Below are positions 50,189-63,227 of a stretch of DNA of 64,000 nucleotides, one piece after another. The stretch is from Jacaranda mimosifolia (lineage: Eukaryota > Streptophyta > Magnoliopsida > Lamiales > Bignoniaceae), in NCBI GenBank assembly GCA_018894105.1, contig CM032125.1:36565032-36629031 (forward strand), in the 5' to 3' direction. Under the pieces are notes generated by a model. It had not been told where the DNA came from, did no database searches, and was given only the letters and a program-made list of their open reading frames with translations. A program made the translations under genes and the position numbers. Numbering within the stretch: position 1 is the stretch's first letter; every line of letters starts with the position of its first letter.

Positions 50189-52995
50189 TATAAAATATTT
50201 ATATTGGTGAAACCAAAAATTGCTAGACTAAAGAGCGATTTAATTGGAAAGGAATAAAAAAGTTGTGTGTATATATCTGTAAATGTTATATTATTCAAAC
50301 ACATTCTGCCCAAATTAGTCGCCACCTCAAGAAGCAACTAATTAGTAATTTTTCTTTTTTAAATTATGGTAATCACCATACATTGCTTATTATTATATCT
50401 TATAATACTCAACATATTTTTTTATAGTAATTTTTCTTTATTATTATTATTATTTTTATTATTATATTTTATAATAATCAATTATTTTTTGATAGCGAAT
50501 TTTTCTTTATTTATTATATCAATTTATATATTTATTTTTTTATTCTTTTATTTATTATATTAAGTTATATGTTAATCATTACATTAAGCAGCGATTTCCT
50601 TGTTCTTTTCTTTTCTTTTCTTTTTTTAATTATTGTAATTATTATAGATTATTTATTATAGTTGTTTTTTCTTTATTTATTATATTATGCCACATATTAT
50701 ATTACTTGTTTGTCTATTTTCTTTTTAATTTATTATATTAAGTTAAATTGTTTTTTTTTTTAAATTAGTGTAATAATTATACTTTATTTATTACAGTATT
50801 TTATAATACTAATTTATGATAGAATTTCTTTTTTTTATTATTATATTAAATTACAGTTTACATGCTTCCTTAAGTAGCGATTACCTTATAATTTTGGGTT
50901 ACTATAACCATTATACTTTATTTATTATCATATTTTATAATACTCAACAAAATATTATTAGGTAGACCTTTTCTATTTTCTTTTTAGTTTATTACCTTTT
51001 CGTATTTGATGGATTGGATTGGATTTTTTTTATAAAAAAAAATCCGATCAGATTGGATTGATTTTCAATTTTAATATCAAAAATTTATCCAACCCAAACC
51101 AAATCGGAATTTATGTACTCATAAGTTAAAAAAATACATATCTTAATTGTAAAATATACAAATAAATTAAATTAAACTAAACCTAGGATTTTTTTGCTTT
51201 CAAAAATCAATTACATAGGAATAATTATTATGGACTTGTGATTTTATAGTTGTGTGTTCTTAAATAATTTAATTTAATTCCAACAAGATTAGTGTGATAT
51301 GATAGCTAAACAAAATTTACAAATTAGTTTATTAAAATAGTTTAGTTATCAAGAGTAACTTGTCAAATTTTCAATTAAGAATTTAAACTAAAAAATAGAA
51401 TTAACCGATCCAAGCCAAACCAATTTAAAATGGATTGGATTAAATTAGATTTACAGTAAAAATTTAACCGATCCAAACCAATTCAATATACATTATAAAT
51501 TTGGATCCGTTCGTTTTTTGTCCCAAAATAGATCCAAACCGAACCGCGTACACCCTTATTAAATTTTTTTATAACATAACACTTTCATGGCTAAAATTAT
51601 TAGTCATTCTTATATTATTGATGTAATTTGGAGACTGATACATGCATTTATCAATTTAAAAGTAAAAGAACTACCAACGCAAACATATATATATATATAT
51701 ATATATATTAGTAGCAGAAAAAGATATTCATCATCATATATAGCAGAACAAACACCAGTAACATTCTAAATTTTTTTTCTCTCTCTTTCAAACTGGTAAT
51801 TTTGGTTTCTAGATACTAGCTGAGTCATTTCTAAATTTAAATTATATTTTAATTAACAGGTGGGTTGTGGAGGGAAAATTGACAAGGCCTAAGTTATGGG
51901 ACCAAAAATGCAATTTTTAATAAAATTTGAGAATTTAATAAAAAATTAGATTTTAAATTAGATTTTATTAAACATGTCATTTCTAGATTTAAATTATATT
52001 TTAGATTCTAATAATTCTAAATTATACAGGAAAATAATAAAATTGCAAACAATTTTTAAATTTTAATTTGAGTTGATTTTTTGATCTTTATTTAATGATA
52101 TTAATTAATGTAGTTCACAAAATTATCATAAAAATTTTCAATAACTTTCATAAATTTAAATGTAAAATATTCCTAATTTTTTTTTTATGAAATTTAATTT
52201 TTTAAACATTATACATTAAAGAATTTATTGTGTAAAATTTTTTAAAATATTCAAAAGTATTTAAAAAAACTAAATTAAATAATTATTTTCCAAACATGAG
52301 AAAACTTGTAATTTGTACTTATTAATTTTTCATGTTTGGAAATTTATTTAGTTATTAACTTGTTAAACTTGTTGTTATTTCTAAAATTAGTTAATTTGAA
52401 AATATTTTATAAGTTATAATTTTTTATTATAAATTAATATTTAAATTTAAAAAAAATTCTAAAAATTTTTACACAATAAAAATAAATTCTTTAATTTATA
52501 ATAAATTTGTAAAAGCAAATGTGATTAGAAAAAAAAATCGCATTAAGAGAAAGCAAAACTTGCCTTCTGAAAATCGATGTCTGCCATCTTTTCCTTCTAG
52601 CCATGTAGGCAGGCCCCAATGACACAAGTAAATTAAAAAGAAAAAATAAAAAAAAACCCATAAAATAATACCAATTCCTTTTGACTAACTGCGAGGGCCT
52701 ACTATCTAAACCGACAAAAAACGAAATGCAGAACAACCAACAAAGCACAAATTGGAATTTGCAAACAGACAAAGCACTCCTTTTTCAAAACGATGCCGTT
52801 TGGCAACAAAAAAACACAAAAAAAAAAAATGTAAAAAAACACACGCCAAATGCACTGTTCACACGTGCTTCATATCTATCTATCTATCTATATATGTAAT
52901 ATAGAATAAAATAATAATAAATATATATAATATAATAATAAAAACAAAATAATATAATATATATAATATAATAATGAGTAGTAGTGGTGGTAGTA

Positions 52996-53037
<42 letters not shown>

Positions 53038-53515
53038 GTGATTCAATAGTTAGCAATTTGGATTTAGGTAGTTCATCAAACATTTTTTCAGTACTCCCTC
53101 CATCAATGTAATCGCCTCATCCTATAGCACATGCAGAATGGAACAAAAAACGACACTAATGAACTGACATGTTGACTAAAGCAAGGACGGTCTACTGAGC
53201 ATATTAATTGCATAGCTAGCTAAAATGGCTGGTGACTTACATTGGTTCTAACACAGCGTATTGCCATGGATAATAGCAACGAAGGATTCATTGTTTATGT
53301 ATTCCAAATTCTTTTCTTTTAAATATTATTAACAAATATATTTCTTATTTCCATTTTCAATTTTCATTTTCATAAATGGAATTTTCATTTTCATGATTTC
53401 TAAAATTTGAAAAGTTAGTTAATGAAAATGAGTTTGTATTTAGATAAAATGTCATAAATGTAATGATTATATTGATTTTAATAGGCTGTAGGTGAAGAGA
53501 GATAGAAATAAATTA
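48404..53515 (+). mobile_element. Left arm of giant inverted repeat
   Basis: The sequence from ATCGCCAAGATGGTTAGC (48404) to about 53515 is matched in reverse by 64000 back to about 59030. Paired landmarks are 49256 with about 63140, 49350 with about 63030, 51000 with about 61440 and 53200 with about 59330. The arm includes a stretch with repeated ATTGGATTGGAT-type motifs (about 51000-51560), TA/CT/CA microsatellites and no genes. It is probably one end of a very long terminal-inverted-repeat (foldback or MULE-like) element; the class is inferred. Confidence 0.85.
50088..50190. repeat. Compound microsatellite CT-CACACC-CA-TA
   Basis: (CT)n, then CACACC/CACCCA repeats, (CA)n and (TA)n in direct succession. 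The partner place in the right arm (about 62280-62340) has AG and TA repeats but lacks the long CACACC part, so it expanded in one arm only. Confidence 0.8.
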
Positions 53516-53522
53516 TTTTTAA

Positions 53523-54180
53523 TTATTTATTAAACAAATAAGCATAATATTTATATGGACCTATCTATGTGGCAGGCGTTCTAATTTGGATTGCAGTGAT
53601 GGGCCTAAATTATTACACAATTTGGTGCTAGTATTAGGTTTGTATTTGATATTAGTATTGGGCCTAACTTTATTACACTATTTGGTTTTGGTATTGAGTT
53701 TGTATTTAGTGTTAGAACTAGGCCTAACTTTATTAATGTGTTAACTTGGTCCAAAATTTCAATCAAATACCAATAACTCAACATCCATTAAATTTTGATA
53801 CTCCTTTCCTAGCCCAGGGTATCTAAACAAGACATATTTCTCATGGCCAATGCGCACAATAAATTTCAAATCCAATGAAATTCTTGTACTTTTAGATATA
53901 TAAATATTAAAATAAGCCCGTAGTTAATGGTTTTATTTTTTCATAAAACTCATTCATCCTTAAGTAGTTCACAAAACACTTTTAAATCCTTACATATTAT
54001 AGCATTCACTAATAATTACACACAATTTAAATTTTTATGCTTGTCTTTTCAAAATGTTGCCTTTTTTCCACCAGCACTTCATCACTTCAATTAAACAATA
54101 CATTATTTAGAAAATTATGCTATTTGTCTTATGAAAACCTTGTTATATTTCTTTTTCTTTCACCGTTTTTTATTGGTTTT
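53523..54180 (+). repeat. Direct repeat, copy 1, inside the palindrome spacer
   Basis: It shares long blocks with 57561-58150 in the same orientation, for example TTTATATGGnCCTATCTATG, TCTCATGGCCAATGC and AACAATACATTATTTAGAAA. The copies are about 75-85% alike by eye. No gene. Confidence 0.8.
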
Positions 54181-55884
54181 TTTTTTTAAATGGACGCCCG
54201 ACGCAACGATAAGTATTTACATTTAGTGGCCTTTTTAAATGGCAGGTACCTTTTTTTTTTTAAATTATTTATAAAGAATACACTTATTTTTAAAATTATT
54301 TGGAAAGAGTAAATTTAAGTTACATGCTAAATCAAATCGCCGTCCTGGATAACGAATACTAATTAGTATATTTCTAACATATTTAAATATATCCGTTCTT
54401 AATAAAACTACTCACTATAAAAAAATAATACATTTAAATGACCCAGTTTCATGTTGGTCGCCAACTTATAGCAATTATATGGGTATTTTCCTCTCTTCAA
54501 TATTAATATAATCATTTTTATGTGTTATTATTGTATTTCAAGTATAAAGAAATAATATTTTTCAATTTTTGTATGAAATGTTGACAAGACAGGTAGGAAG
54601 GGTTTGATTATTTTAAGCTCGTAAATGCTGTGAAATTGTACTTAATATATTACTACGAAAATTGTTGGCCACTCCATAGTATGTTGCTATTATGGAAAGC
54701 GACTCAAATAGAAAAATATGTCGCTACTATGAAAAGCGACTCAAATGAAAAAAATGTTCAGGTGGCCGTACCGTGTACTATATAGCATTGAAAAAAACTA
54801 GAAACATGTAAAATTCAAGTTACTAAAATTTTAATTCAATCATTTGGAACACAAAAATTGCTAATATGAGTAGCAAGTGAAAATGAAAAGATAATATTTA
54901 TTAGGGATCAATGCAGACTTTTGTTTTTACCTAGCATGAAAAACAAATGAATCGCTACTCATGAAATGTAGAAACTATTTATAAATAGAAACTATTTATA
55001 AATGGAGAGCAATATATATTATTCTCTAATTGTGGCAGATATCTTGTTTCAATTAAATTGTAATATTCATAAAAAAAATTGCTACTATTATTAGAGAATT
55101 TTCAATTATGATGTATAGTCATCAATTGCTTCTTAAAAAAAACAAAAAGTACAACATAATCATCAAATCCACCATTTGTCAATTATCTTAGATTTGATGA
55201 CTTCTTGCTAATAAAGACAGTCTCCAATGATCTTATACACATTGAGTAGTCATGTCTATTGCCTTGATAATGCACATACACTTTTTGAGGGGGAAGTTGT
55301 CCAATAAAGATGTATATCTACACTGCAACTAGCATCTTACAAATGTGATTGTGATATTTACTTGCAATGCTAATAAAGACACGTAAGTTCGAATATCTTT
55401 TCACCTAAATACCAATGAGCAGTCATCCCAATGAATTGACACGATCATCAATTTTTTTTTAATCAGTACATGAAGAGTAAAATAAGGACATATTTCTAAG
55501 CACACTAATTGTTCAGACCGTAAAATGGTTATTCACGTTCATTATTTTTGACACAACGTATGGGCATTGATGGCGACAAACGATTGAATATTTTCATAGT
55601 TAATATTTCATTTTTTTTAAATATTATAAACAAATATCAAACATATTTTCACACCACACCATTATCACTTATACAAATATATATATATATATATTACTTA
55701 TTTTTAAGTAATATTTCTGGCTATGTCATAGTAATATATCTAAACATATAAATGTCATTAGCTTATTTAATAGTATGCAACAAAAATAAAATGATAATGT
55801 TCCGATAAAGATAATTTTAAACGCCTTGTTAATATTTTATTAAAAATGCATGCAGGGACATATTAAATAATTCATTTGAAAATA
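54181..55884. other. Spacer sequence between repeats
   Basis: Contains further GCGACT/TCGCTACT motifs (54640-54760 and 55070-55110). A segment at 54565-54590 resembles 47583-47610 (ATGTTGAnAAGACAGGTAG). The stretch 55145-55440 is less AT-rich and has no readable domain. Confidence 0.4.
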
Positions 55885-57364
55885 CACTTAAAAAATATAA
55901 TATTAGTGACAAAATAATAAGTGACAAAGTAAAAGTTGTCACTAATAAGATAGGGCTTTCTGCGATCTAGTTAGAGTTGCCCAGGTTAGTGTCGTACCTC
56001 CCGGACCAATCTAGACCATTAATTATGTAAAATTAAATTACAACTGTACAAGAAGTACAAACCCAATTAAACTTAAAGGACGAATTTAACCCTAGTACTT
56101 TATTGAATTGAAACGTGTCAGACTACTATAAAATACAAAGACATTGTTATCTCAAGTAGTGATGCCTTTATAACTATTATAAATTTTTGATTTAAAAATA
56201 ATATATATAAAATGTTACACTTTTTTTGTATAAAAATACAAAGGCGTCGCTACTTGAAATAGCGACACCTTTGTATATATTGAAAAATTATTATTTATAA
56301 ATGCAATATTCATGTAGGTTTATTTATAATATATATATTATACATATACACGCACACACACTGGAGGGTCAGCAAGAGTTTGGGGAGACAAGATTAGTAG
56401 TGGCCCTGGTGGAATTTATTTATTACTTTTGAAGGTGTCGCCAATTTGATTAGCGACATCTTCCTTTTCTTTTACTTTTTTTAATAATATTTTGTTTTGT
56501 TTATATTTTAATTTTATGTTTTTAAGTAACTTTTGAAAAGTTTCAAATTCAGTCCAACTATAAAAAAATTATATTTTTAATTTTATAATTTTAAATTTTA
56601 CAATTAATTTTTGAAAATTCAAAAATAGAATTAAATTTCTAAAAGAAAAGGTATCGCTATTTGGGATAGCAACACCTTAATTCTTAATAATATATACAAA
56701 CCATGTATGTATATGTATATATATTATATATTTTGTCCTACTTTATTTGTAGATTTACGATGATTTCTAAATTGGTTAGAAGAAACATTTATTACTTACT
56801 TTTTGAAGTGGGATAATATATTAATTACATTTATATTACATTTATTTATGTGTTGTCAACATCATGAAGCCAATAATATCAAGTAATAAATGGCAAGATT
56901 TTTTGGTTGGGATCCATCTGGTAGATACAACCCCACCGGACCATAGATATTTATCAGTTTATCAGTTAAGTAAAAGTTGTCACTAATAAGATGCATTGAG
57001 TGACAATAACTTTTATTTTGTTGTTCATTATGATTTTTAAGTAACAAGAATTTTTGTATTGTTACAACATGACTCAATAGTGACAAAATTTAATATTTTA
57101 AATTATCAACATTAACAATTAGTGACACTCCTATGATGATAACTTAATAACCATAAAAATTGTCACTATAATTTGCGACTAGATTTTTATTGTTACTATA
57201 GATGTGTTACTAATTGTTTATGGTGACAACTTTAACACTATTTAGTTTGTAAAAGTCATTAAGGTAACAGAATTAGATCATTTGTCAGCTGATATATGAA
57301 ATTAGTGACAACTTTTGTATTGTCACTTTCTATTTTGTCACTAATTTATTTTTTCCTTGTACTG
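55885..57364. mobile_element. Second CACTA-like element, split by an insertion
   Basis: It starts CACTTAAAAAATATAATA and ends in ATTTTTTCCTTGTACTG, the imperfect inverse. ATA lies on both flanks as a 3-bp duplication. The interior aligns with the element at 45239 except that 55952-56967 is inserted. The insert is bordered by a perfect 25-bp repeat of element sequence (55927-55951 and 56968-56992). Confidence 0.65.
56130..56690 (+). repeat. Inner inverted repeat, left copy
   Basis: Matched in reverse by about 58370-58900: CACTGGAGGGTCAGCAAGAG here, with CTCTTGTTGACCCTCCAGTG there. It contains the hairpin GTCGCTACTTGAAATAGCGAC minus its last base at about 56245 and a CACACA run. It lies within the insertion in the CACTA-like element. 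Confidence 0.8.
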
Positions 57365-57560
57365 ATAAATGAGTGACTAAATATAGAGCTAGAAAATATT
57401 TATAATAAACATAATACGTCTGAGAGAGAGCGATTTATCAATAAACAAACTAGCGATTTTTCAATTATAGTGTATAGTCATCAATAATATATATAAGATT
57501 TAAGAATGATTCATCAAACTAAAAAAAAAATAATAATTGTATATTATAAGAAATCATATC

Positions 57561-58150
57561 ATCTTATATTATTTATTAAACAAATAAGCGTAATATTTAT
57601 ATGGGCCTATCTATGTGGTTTGTATTTGAGTTAGTATTGAGCCAACTTTATTACACTATTTGGTTTTACTATTGTGATTGTATTTAGTATTGGAACTAGG
57701 CCTAACTTTATTAATAGGTTATTTTACTTGGTTCAAAAACTCAATCAAATGCCAAGAGCCCAACTTCCATCAAAATTTTCATCCCCACGATATTTCTACA
57801 AAACAGGTTTCTCATGGCCAATGCACACAATAAATTTTAAATTCAATGAAATTCTGATCTTTTTATGATATAAATTTTAAAAGAAGCTTATAGTTAATGG
57901 TTTGATTTTTTCATATTACCAATTCATCGTTAAGTAGTTTAACAAAACACATTTAAATCCTCACATATTGTAGCATTCACTAATAATTACATATAATTTA
58001 TATTTTTATGCTTGTCTTCTCAAAATATATATATATTTTTTCTGCTAACACTTAAACAATTCAATTAAACAATACATTATTTAGAAACATAGGCTACTTG
58101 TCTTTTGAAGACCTTGTTGATATTTGTTTTTCTTTCAACTTTTTTGTTTT
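57561..58150 (+). repeat. Direct repeat, copy 2, inside the palindrome spacer
   Basis: Partner of 53523-54180, lacking about 40 bp near its left end (after CTATCTATGTGG). Short open frames within it differ from those of copy 1, so it is not coding. Confidence 0.8.
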
Positions 58151-58154
58151 ATTT

Positions 58155-58310
58155 TTTGTAACGCCCCTGAAATTTGGGATTATAGAAAATAACGATTTAG
58201 AATTAAAGATACAGACTGGTCAAATTTTTCAGGCCCGAAAATCTGACCAATCATGTATTGCCCCTAAAATTCGGGATTACAGAAAATAAGGATTTAGAAT
58301 TTAAGATATT
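58155..58310 (+). repeat. Two-copy repeat resembling a plant LTR end
   Basis: GCCCCTGAAATTTGGGATTA and GCCCCTAAAATTCGGGATTA occur about 100 bp apart, each followed by AGAAAATAA and GATTTAGAATT. TGTAACGCCCCTGAAATTTG resembles the start of some plant LTRs. Assignment to a retrotransposon is a guess. Confidence 0.4.
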
Positions 58311-58369
58311 GAATATACATATACATACATGATTTATATATTATTAAGAACCATCCCAAATAACGATAC

Positions 58370-58651
58370 CTTTTCTTTTAGAAATTTAATTCTATTTTTG
58401 AATTTTCAAAAATTAATAGTGAAATTTAAAATTATAAAATTAAAACTATAAAATTTTGTAGCTGGACTGAATTCCAAACTTTTCAAAAATTACTTAAAAA
58501 TATAAAATTAAAATATAAACAAAATAAAATATTATTAAAAAAAGAAAAAGAAAAAAAGGAATACGTCGCTAATCAAATTGGCGACACCTTTAAAAGTAAT
58601 AAATAAATCCCACCACTAATCTTGCCTCCCCAAACTCTTGTTGACCCTCCA

Positions 58652-58689
<38 letters not shown>

Positions 58690-58900
58690 TATATATATTA
58701 TAAATAAATCTACTTGAATATTGCATTTATAAATAATAATTTTTCAATATATATAAAGGTGTCGCTACTTCAAGTAGGGACACCTTTGTGTTTTTATATA
58801 AAAAAAGTGACGCGTTTTTCATATATTATTTTTAAATAAAAAAATTATAATAGTTATAAAGGTACCACTACTTGAGATAGCGATGTCTTTGTATTTTATA
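58370..58900 (-). repeat. Inner inverted repeat, right copy
   Basis: Reverse partner of 56130-56690. It has a GT microsatellite (about 58651-58678) where the left copy has a shorter CA run. It is immediately followed by the right arm of the large palindrome. Confidence 0.8.
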
Positions 58901-59029
58901 GTAATTATAAAGGTACCACTACTTGAAATTTTCAAAAATCTTCAACTATAATATCATTTTTATTTTTATTTTCAAAACTTATTTTTCAATAAATTTTATA
59001 TCTTTTCCCAATAACCTATATATCTTCTC

Positions 59030-62000
59030 TCTCTGTTCCATTATTTCTATCTCTCTCCACCTATAACTTATTATAATCAACATAATCATTATATTTCCAA
59101 CATTTCATCCAAATACAAACTCATTTTCAACTCATTTCCACTAACTTTTTAAATTTTAGAAATCATGGAAATGGAAATTGAAAATGGAAATAAGAAATAT
59201 ATCTGTTATTAATATTTAAAAGAAAAGCATTTGGAATATAGAAACATTGAATCCTTTGTGGCTATTATCCATGGCGATATGCTATGTCAAAACCAATATA
59301 CGTCACCAGCCATTTTAGCTAGCTATGCAATTAATATGCTCAGTAGACTGTCCTTACTTTAGTCATCATGTCAGTCCATTAGCGTCATTTTTCATTCCAT
59401 TCTGCATGCGCTATAGAACGAGGCGATTACATTGATGGTGGGAGTATTGGAAAAATGTTTGGTGAACTATCCAAATCCAAATTGCTAACTATTGAAGCAC
59501 CAATATTTTAGTACTTTATTGTTGTTGTTGTTGTTGTTACTACTACTATTACTGCTGCTATTGTTTTTGTTGTTGCTTCTGCTGCTACTATTATTCATTA
59601 TTATATTATATATATTAGATTATTTTATTTTTATTATTATATTATATGTATTTATTATTATTTTATTATATATTACATATATATACATAGATATATATGA
59701 AGGACATGTGAATAGTGCATTTGGCGTGCGTGTTTTTACATTTTTTTTTTTGTTTTTTTATTGCGAAAAGGCATCATTTTGACAAAGAAGTGCTTTATTT
59801 GTTTGGAAATTTCAATTTGTGCTTCGCTGGTTGTTCTGCATTTCATTTTTTGTTGGTTTAGGTAGTGGGCCCTTGCAATCAGTCAGAAGGAATTAGATCT
59901 ATTTTATGGGCTTTTTTTTTAATTTATTTCTACTCACATTTGCTTTTACAAAATTATTATAAGTTAAAGAATTTATTTTTATTGTGTAAAAATTTTTAGA
60001 ATTTTTTTTTTGAAATTTAAATATTAATTTACAATGAAAAATTATAAATTATAATTGTAAATATAAATTTTAAAATTTATTTTCAAGTTAACTAATTCTT
60101 AGAAATAACAACAAGTTTGACAAGTTAATAAATAAATAAATTTCCAAACATGAAACATTAATAAGTACAAATTACAAGTTTTCTAATGTTTGGAAAAGAA
60201 TTATTTGATTTAGTTTTTTTAAACACTTTTGAATATTTTAAAAAAGTTTACACAATAAATTATTTAATGTATAATGTTTAAAAAATTGAATTTCATGAAA
60301 AAATTCAGGAATATTTTACATTTAAATTTATGAAAGTTATTGAAAAATTTTATGATAATATTACCAGCTACATTAATTAATATGATTAAATAAGGATCAA
60401 AAAATCAATTCAAATTTAAATTTGAAAATTGTTTGCAATTTTATTATTTCTCTGTATAATTTAAAATTATTAGAATCTAAAATGTAATTTAAATTTAGAA
60501 ATGACTTGTTTATTAAACTATAATTTAAATTTGATTTTTTTATTAAATTCCCAAATTTTATTAAAAATCGCACTTTTGATCTCATAACTTAGGCCTCGTC
60601 AATCCCCCCCCCCCCCCCCCCCCAACCAAAGCCCTTTGTTAATTAAAATATAATTTAAATTTAGAAATGACTTGGCTAGTAACTAGAAACCAAAATTACT
60701 AGTATGAAAGAGAGGAAAAAAATTAGGATGTTGCTGATGTTTGTTCTACTATATATGATGATGAATATCTTTTCTTGCTACTAATATATATACATTTGTG
60801 TTGGTAGTTCTTTTATTTTTAAATTGATAAATGCATATATCAGTCTCCAAATTACATCAATAATATAAGAATGACTAATAACTTTAGCCATGAAAGTGTT
60901 TTGTTATAAAAAAATTTAATAAGGGTATTTGTGGTTCGGTTTGGATCGATTTTGGGATAAAAAATGAACGGATCCAAATTATATAATGTATATTGAATGG
61001 GTTTCAATCGGTTAAATTTTTATTGTAAATCCGATTCAATCTAATCCATTTTAAATCGGTTTAGCTTGGATTGGTTAAAATTGCAATATTTGACAAGTTA
61101 CTCTTGATAACTAAACTATTTTAATCAACTAATTTGTAAATTTTGTTTAGCTATCATATCACACTAATCTTGTGGAAGTAAGTTAAATTATGTAAGAACA
61201 CACAACTATAAAATTATAAGTCCATAATAATTATTCCTATGTATTTGATTTTTGAAAGTGAAAAAATCCTAGGTTTAGTTTATTTCAATTTATTTGTATA
61301 TTTTTACAAATAAGATATATATATATATATATATATTTTTAACTTATTAGTATATAAATTTCAATTTGATTTGGATTGAATCGATTTTTAAGGTTAAAAT
61401 TGAAAATCGATCCAATCCGATCTTTTTTTAAAAAAATCCAATTCAATCCATAAAATACGAAAAGGTAATAAACAAAAAGAAGATAGAAAAGGTCTACCAA
61501 ACAATATTTTGTTGAGTATTATAAAATACGATAATAAATAAAGTATAATGATTACAGTAACACAAAATAATAAGAAAATCGCTACTTAAGGAAGCATGTA
61601 AATTGTAATTTAATATAATTAATAAAAAAAATAAATTCTATCAGAAATTAGTATTATAAAATACTATAATAAATAAAGTGTAATTACTACACTAATTTAA
61701 AAAAAAAAAAACCAAAAGTTTAACTTAATAAAATAAATAAAAAAGAAAATAGACAAACAAGTAGTATAATATGTGGCATAATATAATAAATAAAGAAAAA
61801 ATAACTATAATAAATAATCTATAATGATTACAATAATTATAAAAAAAGAAGAAGAAGAAGAACAATGAAATCACCGCTTAATGTAATGATTAACGTATAA
61901 CTTAATATAATAAATAAAAAAATAAATATACAAATTGATATAATAAATAAAGAAAAAGTTGCTATCAAAAATTAATTGATTATTATAAAATATAATAATA

Positions 62001-63190
62001 AAAAATATGTAATGATTACAATAATTTACAAAAAAAAAAATAAATGAAAAAGCACTATCAAAAAATATGTTGAATATTATAAGATATAATAATAAGCAAT
62101 GTATAGTGATTACCATAATTTGAAAAAGGAAAATCACTAATTAGTTGCTTCTTGAGGTGGCAATTAATTTGGACAAAATGTGTTTGAATAATATAACATT
62201 TACATATATGTACACACACAATTTTTTTTATTTTTTTTCAATTAAATCGCTTTTCAGTCTAGCGATTTTTGATTTCACCAATATAAATATTTTAATATGT
62301 ATATATACATATATATATAGAGAGAGAGAGAGAGAGTTTCTTTTTTTAAGTTTAATCACTACTCAAACTATCAAAATAATGTTTGAATGATTAAATAATT
62401 TAATATATATACACTGAGCTTTATTATTTTTTCAATTAAATTGCTACTCAATCTATCCATTTTATGTTTGAATAAAATCTATATTTTTTAAATGGTATAG
62501 ATCTATACCATTTAAAATAATTAAATATTCTTGCTCAAATTAACGATATCATGTTTGAATAATTAAATATTTTATTATATAGACATAGATTTTTTATTTT
62601 TTAACAATTAAATGACTAATCAATCTAGCAATTGTGTGTTTGAGTAATATTAATATTTTAATAAACATTTATAGAGTTTTTTAATTTTTTTCTCGTACAA
62701 ATCACTACTCAATTTGACCACATTATGTTTGAATAACATAACAATTTTAATATATATATATATATATATATACACATAGTTTGTCAATTCTTGACAAGCT
62801 ATTCTTGAATCAATTTAAATTACGAAAATACTCAAATCGCTACTCAATCTAGCCATATTATGTTTTTTTAAATATTTACAAAAAATTTATTTATAAAGTA
62901 ATCGCTAATAATTGTATTGGACCATCAAATAAATAAAATGATTTTTCATTCAAAAATATTCTTTCTTTTAAAGCAAATACTCAAGATATTTCGGGCATAA
63001 TTTTAAACTACACTAAAATTTTCTAGCTATATCTAGAAAGTACAAAAGGGGCCAAATGGACCAATGAAAAAATTGTATAGGCAAATAATAATGGAAAAAA
63101 ATATAAAATCGCTGGTGCCAATAGCGATTACTTGGATATAAAAGGCTATACAATAATCTCTAATACCATTAGCGATATAAATATTTTAAA

Positions 63191-63227
<37 letters not shown>

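Noticed and set aside
50060..50257. An open frame with Thr-Pro and Thr-His repeats
   Set aside because: It is a translation of the compound CT/CACACC/CA microsatellite, not a protein-coding region.
59492..59782. A Leu/Ile-rich open frame of about 96 codons
   Set aside because: It is produced by a GTT/CTG/ATT trinucleotide microsatellite and lies in a repeat arm; it is not a gene.
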